Assembly (NCBI GenBank): GCA_030611115.1
Contig: JAUWQK010000059.1
Location: 1 to 7,847 of the forward strand
From: Deltaproteobacteria bacterium
Lineage (GTDB): Bacteria; Desulfobacterota; Desulfobacteria; Desulfobacterales; ETH-SRB1
Direction: 5' to 3'
DNA length: 7,847 nucleotides
The notes under the pieces were generated by a model that saw nothing but the letters and a program-made list of their open reading frames with translations, had not been told where the DNA came from and ran no database searches. Every line of letters begins with the position of its first letter. Positions within the stretch are counted from its first letter, which is position 1. A program made the translations under genes and the position numbers. This document shows, piece by piece, positions 1-6,281 of the stretch.

Positions 1-17
1 AATCACGCTATTGCCTG

Positions 18-78
18 GTTCCCCTGCTCCAGCGTGGGAACCCATATGCTATCCATTCCCACGCTGGAGCATGGGAAC
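18..78. repeat. Long inverted repeat with palindromic arms (REP/BIME-like)
   Basis: Two 23-bp arms (18-40 and 56-78) are reverse complements with a single mismatch, around a 15-base loop (41-55). Each arm is itself an imperfect palindrome of the type GTTCCC...GCTCCAGC...GGGAA. The whole therefore resembles two REP units in head-to-head orientation. It lies about 150 bases past the stop of the aminotransferase gene. No T-run follows the stem on either strand, so it is not a classical intrinsic terminator. It could still stabilise or end the 3' end of the minus-strand transcript. Similar GTTCCC...GCTCCAGCGTGGGAA palindromes recur in many environmental Proteobacteria and Desulfobacterota as dispersed elements; this is from memory, not checked. 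Confidence 0.85.
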
Positions 79-84
79 GAGAAA

Positions 85-151
85 AACCTTAAACCGTGAA
101 CCGTGAACCGTGAACCGTGAACCGTGAACCGTGAACCGTGAACCGTGAACC
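85..151. repeat. 7-bp tandem repeat array (AACCGTG)n
   Basis: Eight perfect head-to-tail copies of AACCGTG fill 92-147, followed by a partial copy (148-151) and preceded by one degenerate unit in the same 7-bp register (85-91). On the transcribed strand the unit reads GGTTCAC. The array lies 75 bases beyond the aminotransferase stop codon and directly abuts the inverted repeat to its left. Perfect copy identity suggests recent slippage expansion or homogenisation. The interval 152-225 between it and the gene shows no ORF, terminator or other structure that I can support. Confidence 0.93.
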
Positions 152-225
152 AGAGTTACTTAATTTTTATCAGCCCGCTTATAACTTGTCAATCTGTAAT
201 CAGGAAACTCTAAAGAAATGTCTTC

Positions 226-1359
226 TTACGAATAAAATTCTTTTATCTTTCCAATTAGATATGCCTGTTGCTCATATGAAAGTTCAGGATATACGGGAAG
301 GGCTAAAGTGTGTGAGGCAGCGTATTCACCCGCAGGAAAATCTCCTTTTCCGTAATTCAGATTTGAAAAGCAATCCTGGAGATGCATGGGAACAGGATAG
401 TAAATCTCCGTCCCTATGCCTGCATCAGTTAAAAACATTTTAAGATCGTCTCTTTTTTCCTTCAAATTTATTACAAACTGATTGTAAATATGCCGGTTTT
501 CCTTTTCAGCCGGAAGATCAACAATATCCTCCAACCCTGCGTCAATAAAAAGTTTTCTATATTTATCCGCATTTGCCTGCCGCGCCTCAGTCCAGCCGTC
601 AAGATATTTCAGTTTAATGGATACAATGGCTGCCTGAAGTGCATCCAGCCTGAAATTTCCTCCTACTTTGTTATGATAATATTTTAAATGCGATCCGTGA
701 ACTCTCAGCAAGCGCAATTTATCAAAGAACTCATCTGAATTTGTTGTAACAATTCCGCCATCTCCAAAAGCTCCGAGATTTTTTGAAGGAAAAAAAGAAA
801 AACAGCCGAAATCACCCATTGAGCCGGCACGCCGCCCCTTATATTCCGCACCAATGGCCTGTGCTGCATCTTCAATAACAATAAGATTATACTGTGCTGC
901 TATCTCAAGGATAGAATCCATGTCACAACATTGACCATATAGATGGACCGGGATTATTGCTTTTAACTTACCCCTTTCTTCTACCGTCATGCCATCTATT
1001 ACTCTGGAAATGCTCTCAGATGAGATATTATAAGTTTCAGGATCAATATCCGCAAAAACAGGAGTTGCTCCGGTTCGGGCTATTGAACCTGCTGTTGCAA
1101 AAAAAGTATAAGTTGAAGTGATAACTTTATCCTCATGTCCGATATCGGCGGCCATAAGTGAAACAAGAAGAGCGTCGGTTCCTGAAGACACGCCGACTGC
1201 ATGTTTTGAAGAGCAATATTCAGCTATCTCTTTTTCCAGGGCTTCGACTCGTGGACCAAGTATAAAATACTGGCTCTCAAAAATCTCTTCGGTAACCTTC
1301 ATGACTTCTTCTCTAATTGTCTGATACTGCAACTTAAGATCCAGTAACGGTACTTTCAT
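226..1359 (-). CDS. DegT/DnrJ/EryC1/StrS-family nucleotide-sugar aminotransferase
   Basis: This is a 377-residue PLP-dependent aminotransferase of fold type I, the usual length for this family. Such enzymes transfer an amino group, normally from glutamate, onto a keto group of a nucleotide-linked sugar in the cytoplasm. They feed O-antigen, capsule or glycoprotein glycan synthesis. Visible motifs are the N-terminal VPLLDLKLQY, the phosphate-cup SSGTDAL (58-64), IEDAAQA (162-168) with Asp164 expected to hold the PLP ring nitrogen, and FFPSKNLGAFGDGG (189-202) with Lys193 as the Schiff-base lysine. GGNFRLDALQAA and YYPVPMHLQ are also typical. The ATG follows an AAGGA Shine-Dalgarno 9 bases upstream, so the start is well supported. 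It resembles the WbpE/QdtB type of 3-aminotransferase more than PerA, but the exact sugar cannot be read from sequence. It is last in the apparent operon, after the manC-like gene. Confidence 0.95.
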   Translation of the reverse strand: MKVPLLDLKLQYQTIREEVMKVTEEIFESQYFILGPRVEALEKEIAEYCSSKHAVGVSSGTDALLVSLMAADIGHEDKVITSTYTFFATAGSIARTGATPVFADIDPETYNISSESISRVIDGMTVEERGKLKAIIPVHLYGQCCDMDSILEIAAQYNLIVIEDAAQAIGAEYKGRRAGSMGDFGCFSFFPSKNLGAFGDGGIVTTNSDEFFDKLRLLRVHGSHLKYYHNKVGGNFRLDALQAAIVSIKLKYLDGWTEARQANADKYRKLFIDAGLEDIVDLPAEKENRHIYNQFVINLKEKRDDLKMFLTDAGIGTEIYYPVPMHLQDCFSNLNYGKGDFPAGEYAASHTLALPVYPELSYEQQAYLIGKIKEFYS

Positions 1360-1368
1360 ATTATTTTT

Positions 1369-1373
1369 TCCTT
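1369..1373 (-). promoter_or_regulatory. Shine-Dalgarno of the aminotransferase, inside a repeat unit
   Basis: The minus strand reads AAGGA, then 9 bases, then ATG at 1359. The AAGGA comes from the end of a CTGAAGG repeat unit and the A-run that follows it. The ribosome-binding site of this gene is therefore part of the tandem array. Confidence 0.75.
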
Positions 1374-1425
1374 CAGCTTTTTTCCTTCAGCCTTCAGCCT
1401 TCAGCCTTTAACCTTCAACCTTTAC
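1370..1425. repeat. 7-bp phased repeat array (CCTTCAG-type) at the gene junction
   Basis: Eight units keep an exact 7-base register on the plus strand. They are CCTTCAG, a degenerate CTTTTTT, three perfect CCTTCAG, CCTTTAA, CCTTCAA and CCTTTAC. On the transcribed strand they read GGCTGAA, GGTTAAA, GGTTGAA and so on. The array covers nearly the whole 48-base gap between the manC-like gene and the aminotransferase gene. It also extends into the former, supplying its last codons (VKVEG) and its TAA stop at 1408-1410. Its other end supplies the Shine-Dalgarno of the aminotransferase. The units share a GG(C/T)T..A core with the array at 85-151, suggesting a common origin or mechanism. Confidence 0.88.
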
Positions 1426-2769
1426 TCTAATAATACAAACCGGCTCTTTCTCCGGGTTGTCAATTTTAATTGATTCATTGCCGAAAATTATTTTTGACTC
1501 TCCCCTGGTTAAAAATTCGGTTTCCATGTTTAACGTGATTTTCACATGGCCTTTAATCACAATCAGGTGTTGTAATGCCGGCTTTTTAACTTTAAATTGA
1601 AGATTTGAATCAGGATATATGACAAGTCTTTCAACTTTAATATCATCTTCATGTTCAAGAACAGTCAGGCTGCCCCAAGAATGGTGAACTTTATTATGCT
1701 TCTGATATTCTTTTCTTCCCTTTCCCTTCAACTGATTAACAATAGATTTTACATCCCTGCTGTTATCAAGATCCGAAACAAATACGGAATCCGGCGTTTC
1801 AACGACAACTATTCCATTTAGATGGTTTGTAGCGATCAGCCTGTCCCGGCCCATTATAAAACAGCCTTTGGTATCCTTTGCAATAACATCTCCATCAATA
1901 ACATTATTGTCCCCATCTTTTGGAAGAAAATCATAAAGAGACTTCCATGATCCTATATCGCTCCATCCAAAGTCAGATGGCAGAACAACTCCTTTATCCG
2001 TATTTTCCATTATGGCATAATCTATAGAAATATCAGGCAGCCTCTTATATTCATCTACTGTTAAGGGACTGTGTTTTGAAGTAATATCTTCCATTATTTT
2101 AAGGAGCTCCGGCTGGTATTTGCGAAATTCTTCAATCATTACAGAACCCATGAAAGCAAACATCCCGCTGTTCCAAAAAAAGTTTCCAGCCTTAACATAC
2201 TTTTCTGCTGTTTCCGCATCCGGCTTCTCAACAAATCTCTTAATTGCTAATGCTCGATCAAATATCTCGCCGGCACCTTCAACATACCCATATCCTGTCT
2301 CAGGATAATTGGGTTTAATACCAAAGGTTACAATATAACCCTTGTCGGCAAGACGTATTGCTGAATTTAACTTATTATGAAAACTCTCTATATCTCCAAT
2401 TACATGATCAGCCGGAAAAACACACAGTATGGCATCCCGTTTACTTTTTAAAATATTGAGTGCTGCAAGCAAAATAGCGGGCGCTGTATTTCTGCCGCAC
2501 GGTTCACAAATGATTTTTCCTTCGGACCGGACGCCTATCTCAGCCATGTGCCTGGCTGTCTCATGAAAATGTTCCTTTCCGCATACAATTCTTATTCGTT
2601 CTGTGTCAACCACAGGGCTCAGCCTTTTTATAGTGCTCTGAACAAGAGAATCTTTACCTATAAACTTTACAAGCTGCTTGGGATAGAGTTCTCTTGATAC
2701 AGGCCAAAGACGCGTTCCAGCCCCACCTGCTAACAAGACAGCATATACATTTTCCTTCAGGTCAGGCAT
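1408..2769 (-). CDS. manC: Mannose-1-phosphate guanylyltransferase (ManC/AlgA-type), C-terminal cupin degenerate
   Basis: This 453-residue protein has the nucleotidyltransferase fold that makes GDP-mannose from GTP and mannose-1-phosphate in the cytoplasm. The N-terminal domain (about 8-290) is well conserved. It shows GGAGTRLWP (15-23), YPKQ (29-32), EPCGRNTAPAI (89-99), FPADHVI (118-124), RFVEKP (178-183), WNSGMFAF (199-206) and GWSDIGSW (268-275). A linker with VVVETPDSVFVSD precedes a cupin-like domain (about 360-453), which in bifunctional relatives carries phosphomannose isomerase activity. Here the usual His-rich metal-binding stretch is replaced by QFKVKKPALQHL (391-402). The protein also stops about 20-25 residues early, before the common YLGEDDI...YGR tail. 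I therefore infer guanylyltransferase activity only. The start has an AGGAAGA Shine-Dalgarno. The gene overlaps dnaE by 8 bases. Confidence 0.92.
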   Translation of the reverse strand: MPDLKENVYAVLLAGGAGTRLWPVSRELYPKQLVKFIGKDSLVQSTIKRLSPVVDTERIRIVCGKEHFHETARHMAEIGVRSEGKIICEPCGRNTAPAILLAALNILKSKRDAILCVFPADHVIGDIESFHNKLNSAIRLADKGYIVTFGIKPNYPETGYGYVEGAGEIFDRALAIKRFVEKPDAETAEKYVKAGNFFWNSGMFAFMGSVMIEEFRKYQPELLKIMEDITSKHSPLTVDEYKRLPDISIDYAIMENTDKGVVLPSDFGWSDIGSWKSLYDFLPKDGDNNVIDGDVIAKDTKGCFIMGRDRLIATNHLNGIVVVETPDSVFVSDLDNSRDVKSIVNQLKGKGRKEYQKHNKVHHSWGSLTVLEHEDDIKVERLVIYPDSNLQFKVKKPALQHLIVIKGHVKITLNMETEFLTRGESKIIFGNESIKIDNPEKEPVCIIRVKVEG

Positions 2770-5700
2770 TTCTATATCTTCCTTTTTTTCTGTTTTCTTT
2801 TTTCTCTTTATATTCAGAGTCGCATATCGTTTCTACGGCATTATAACCAAGAAGCTCATTTACTGCACTGGTCAATGCCAAACCGGCCTTTAATTTCATT
2901 GTATCAGGCAGAGCTATGACTGTATCTGTTTCTTCAGGACTAAATAAATGAATATATGCATTGCATGAACCCGGATATCTTTTAAGAATGTCATTTAATC
3001 TTAAAAGCAAATCTTTTCCTGTTTTATTTTTATCCAGATTAAAATGAATACTTGCGGTCCAGGTTTCCTCAGCTTTCTCAATCGGCACTATGGTATCTGC
3101 CAAAATTTTTACAGAATTCTCATCCCTTTTTACCCGTCCCTGTATAATGACAGTGTTATCTTCAACCAGGAGTTCTTGAACCGCTGCATAAACTGAAGAA
3201 AATATTATGATTTCAACAGTTCTATGCTGATCTTCCAGTGTAACAAAGGCCATTAAATCGCCCTTTTTTGTCTTTATGGTCTTAATATTAATAATAATGC
3301 CGCCGATCCTGACAATTTCACCATCGTTTTTTTCCTTTAAAGAAATTGTATTCGCATTGGTGAATTTATCCAGCAGGTCATCGAACTTTGTCAAAGGATG
3401 ACCGGTTATATAGAAACCAAGAGCTTCCTTTTCAAAAGCTAAAAGCTGTCTTTCATCCCATTCATCCATACTTGACATTTTAGGAAGATTTATATCTTGC
3501 CGGACTCCTCCCATATTGAATAATCCCATCTGGGGGTCTGTTCTCTCCTTCTGAACCCTTTGGCCATAATCAATGGCATTTTCCAGAAATGCCGTCATCT
3601 GGGAACGATTAGCTCCTGTAGAATCAAAGGCGCCACATTTAATAAGGCTTTCAATAACTCTTTTGTTAGCTTTTTTAAGATCCACTCGTTCACAAAAATC
3701 AAACAGAGAAGAAAATTTTCCCTCTTTTCTATCATCTATTATAACTTCAATAGCTCCTTCCCCAACATTCTTAACAGCAACCAGTCCGAACCTGATCTTC
3801 GAACCTATCACCGTAAATTCCTTGTCGCTTTCATTTATATCAGGAGGAAGCACTTGTATGCCGTGATGCCGGCATTCGGCTATATATTTTACTACTCCAT
3901 CAATTGAGTGGATCTCGCCGGTAAGCAGCGAAGCCATGAACTCAACAGGAAAATGCGCTTTAAGAAAAGCTGTCTGATATGCAATAAGGGCATAAGCCGC
4001 GCTGTGCGACTTGTTAAATCCGTAGCCTCCAAATTTTTCAATTAGATCAAACAGCGTTTTTGCTTTTTGGGATTGGATGCCCCGTTCCTTAGCCCCCTTT
4101 GTAAAACGCAGCCTTTGCCTGGCCATAATTGCAGGTTTTTTCTTGCCCATGGCTTTTCTTAAATCATCAGCATCAGACATGGAATAGTCGGCAACAGATG
4201 CCGCAATTCTCATGACCTGTTCCTGATACACAATAACTCCGTAAGTTTCCTTCAGTATAGGTTCAAGCTCGGGCAAAAGATATACTACCTCTTTTTTCCC
4301 ATGTTTTCTTTCTACATAATCATCAATCATCCCACTTTCCATGGGTCCTGGCCGGTAAAGAGCTACAAGCGCTATAACATCATCAAAGCATTCGGGTTTT
4401 AACTTCATAAGCAGATCCTTCATACCGGAACTTTCCAACTGGAACACTCCAACGGTATCACCCGAAACAAGAAGCCTGTATGTATCAGGATCGGCCAAAT
4501 TTATATTTGTAAGATCGGGAGGGGTGCCGCCCTGTTTGGCGATAAGAGATAATGTATTTGCAATAACGGTAAGGTTGCGAAGCCCAAGAAAATCGAATTT
4601 TACAAGCCCTATCTTCTCGACACATTTCATATCGAACTGTGTCAGAACTTCTCCTTTTTTACCCTTATACAGCGGCAAATATTCCACAAGCGGCTTGTCG
4701 GAAACAACGACGCCGGCAGCATGAGTCGATGCATGCCGGGGAAGTCCTTCCAGAATACGGCAGGTATTCAACAAATCGTTGATTTCCGGTTTTTCTTCTG
4801 CAATTGACCTAAGCCTGGGTTCCTGCTTCAGGGCATTATCCAGACTAATATTCAAAACATCCGGCACCATTTTTGCTATTGCATCTACTTCACGCAGAGG
4901 TATATCCAGAGCACGGCCCACATCGCGTATCACAGCTCTGGTCTTTAGTTTTCCGAACGTTATAATTTGAGCCACATAGTCAGCGCCGCCATATTTTTTA
5001 ACAACATACCTGAATATTTCTTCCCTGCCATTTATGCAGAAATCAACATCAATATCGGGCATGCTCTTACGACCGGGATTAAGAAAACGCTCAAAAATCA
5101 AACCGTGTTCAATTGGATCTAAATCAGTAATTCCAAGAGAATAGGCAACAAGACTGCCGGCTACCGAACCTCTGCCGGGGCCCACAGGAATATTGTGTTT
5201 TTTGGCATACAGGATGAAATCAGCAACAATCAAAAAGTATCCTGGAAAACCCATGGAATTTATAGTTGCAATCTCGCTTTTTATACGTTCTTTATACTGA
5301 CTTTCATCAATCTCAGGATTCTTTTCCTTTACGCGCTTTATTTTTTGATTATATCCTTCCCAGGCTTTTTGCTCAAAAAACTCCTCGGCAGTCTGTCCTG
5401 ATGAGGTTTCAAATTTTGGGAAGTGATAAGATTTAAAATCAAACTCAATATTACATCTCTTGGCTATACTGACTGTATTCTCTAAAGCTCCCGGATAGCT
5501 TTTGAAATAATTGTGCATCTCTTCTCTTGATTTGAAATAGAGCTGATCGGTTCCAAATTTGAAGTGATCCGGGTCATAAATGGTCTTTCCAGTCTGTACA
5601 CACAAAAGGATCTCATGAGCACGAGCGTCTTCTTTGTCAAGATAGTGGCAGTCATTGGTCGCAATTAGAGGAATTGAAAGCCTTTCACTCATGTCAAGAA

Positions 5701-6280
5701 GGGCATTGTTCACTTTTTCCTGCATATGGATCCCGTTATTTTGAACCTCAAGGAAAAAGTTGCCCTCACCGAAGATGTCAAGATAAGTTCGCGCAGCCTC
5801 ATCAGCCCCATCCAGACTGTTTTCACTAATAAGCCTTGGAATTTCACCGTGAAGACATGCCGAAAGGCCAACAAGCCCTTTGCTGTGTTCTCTTAATACA
5901 TTCCTGTCAATGCGGGGCTTATGGTAAAAACCTTTGAATTGAGCAATTGTAGCGAGTTTGCATAAATTACGGTATCCTTCAGAATTTTCAGCCAGAATGA
6001 CCAGGTGGGAAAGGCCTTTATTATCCAACACGGTTTTATCAGTAAGGTTGCGCGGTGCAACATAAAACTCGCATCCTATTATCGGTTTGACCCCTGCTTT
6101 ACCGGCCTTCTCAAAAAATTCAAGAACTCCGAACATAGTGCCATGATCGGTAATGGCCACGGAATCCATTCCAAAATCAATTGCACGTTTTAAAAGGGCA
6201 TCAATCCTTATTGCACCGTCTAGGAGGCTGTATTGTGTATGAACATGAAGATGAACGAAAGGGGGAACGGTATGAGTCAT
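2762..6280 (-). CDS. dnaE: DNA polymerase III alpha subunit (replicative C-family polymerase)
   Basis: This is the catalytic subunit of the replicative polymerase, full length at 1172 residues (E. coli DnaE is 1160). The N-terminal PHP domain (about 7-280) opens with HLHVHTQYSLLDGA. It keeps His12, His14, Asp45-His46, Glu71, His92, Cys142 and Asp210/His212, a canonical-looking metal-ligand set. The polymerase core has GPGRGSVAGS (367-376), PDIDVDF (408-414) with Asp411 and Asp413, and KFDFLGLR (561-568) with Asp563 as the third catalytic aspartate. A beta-clamp pentapeptide QMGLF lies at 917-921. An OB fold follows at about 988-1065, and the extreme C-terminus is a basic lysine/arginine-rich tail. 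The ATG is one base after the guaB stop, and no clear Shine-Dalgarno precedes it, so translational coupling to guaB is likely. I see no intein, frameshift or missing catalytic residue. Confidence 0.98.
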   Translation of the reverse strand: MTHTVPPFVHLHVHTQYSLLDGAIRIDALLKRAIDFGMDSVAITDHGTMFGVLEFFEKAGKAGVKPIIGCEFYVAPRNLTDKTVLDNKGLSHLVILAENSEGYRNLCKLATIAQFKGFYHKPRIDRNVLREHSKGLVGLSACLHGEIPRLISENSLDGADEAARTYLDIFGEGNFFLEVQNNGIHMQEKVNNALLDMSERLSIPLIATNDCHYLDKEDARAHEILLCVQTGKTIYDPDHFKFGTDQLYFKSREEMHNYFKSYPGALENTVSIAKRCNIEFDFKSYHFPKFETSSGQTAEEFFEQKAWEGYNQKIKRVKEKNPEIDESQYKERIKSEIATINSMGFPGYFLIVADFILYAKKHNIPVGPGRGSVAGSLVAYSLGITDLDPIEHGLIFERFLNPGRKSMPDIDVDFCINGREEIFRYVVKKYGGADYVAQIITFGKLKTRAVIRDVGRALDIPLREVDAIAKMVPDVLNISLDNALKQEPRLRSIAEEKPEINDLLNTCRILEGLPRHASTHAAGVVVSDKPLVEYLPLYKGKKGEVLTQFDMKCVEKIGLVKFDFLGLRNLTVIANTLSLIAKQGGTPPDLTNINLADPDTYRLLVSGDTVGVFQLESSGMKDLLMKLKPECFDDVIALVALYRPGPMESGMIDDYVERKHGKKEVVYLLPELEPILKETYGVIVYQEQVMRIAASVADYSMSDADDLRKAMGKKKPAIMARQRLRFTKGAKERGIQSQKAKTLFDLIEKFGGYGFNKSHSAAYALIAYQTAFLKAHFPVEFMASLLTGEIHSIDGVVKYIAECRHHGIQVLPPDINESDKEFTVIGSKIRFGLVAVKNVGEGAIEVIIDDRKEGKFSSLFDFCERVDLKKANKRVIESLIKCGAFDSTGANRSQMTAFLENAIDYGQRVQKERTDPQMGLFNMGGVRQDINLPKMSSMDEWDERQLLAFEKEALGFYITGHPLTKFDDLLDKFTNANTISLKEKNDGEIVRIGGIIINIKTIKTKKGDLMAFVTLEDQHRTVEIIIFSSVYAAVQELLVEDNTVIIQGRVKRDENSVKILADTIVPIEKAEETWTASIHFNLDKNKTGKDLLLRLNDILKRYPGSCNAYIHLFSPEETDTVIALPDTMKLKAGLALTSAVNELLGYNAVETICDSEYKEKKENRKKGRYRNA
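2777..2783 (-). promoter_or_regulatory. Shine-Dalgarno for manC within the dnaE 3' end
   Basis: The minus strand reads AGGAAGA, then 7 bases, then the ATG at 2769. It lies inside the codons for the basic tail of DnaE, just after a run of seven A residues (2783-2789 on the complement). It decides the ATG that overlaps the dnaE stop by 8 bases. Confidence 0.65.
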
Positions 6281-6281
6281 T

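Noticed and set aside
18..78. Intrinsic terminator of the operon
   Set aside because: The stem is long and strong, but neither side is followed by a T-rich run in the direction of transcription. The loop and the palindromic arms fit a REP-like element better.
152..225. Weak inverted repeat AGAGTT...AACTCT downstream of the aminotransferase
   Set aside because: Six base pairs with a loop of almost 50 bases is expected by chance in AT-rich sequence.
138..443. Plus-strand open frame starting with GTG in the 7-bp repeat
   Set aside because: It begins inside the tandem array and runs antisense through the conserved C-terminus of the aminotransferase. The translation resembles no known family and has no ribosome-binding site other than repeat sequence.
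226..1359. Assignment of the aminotransferase as GDP-perosamine synthase because it follows manC
   Set aside because: The N-terminus and active-site context look more like the WbpE/QdtB group. Proximity to a GDP-mannose gene alone does not identify the substrate.
3560..3907. Overlapping plus-strand open frames antisense to dnaE
   Set aside because: Both frames lie opposite a conserved part of DnaE and give low-complexity, unrecognisable translations. They are reading shadows of the real gene.
5482..5664. Minus-strand 60-residue open frame inside dnaE in another frame
   Set aside because: It lies wholly within the PHP-domain coding region in an alternate frame, with no recognisable protein features.
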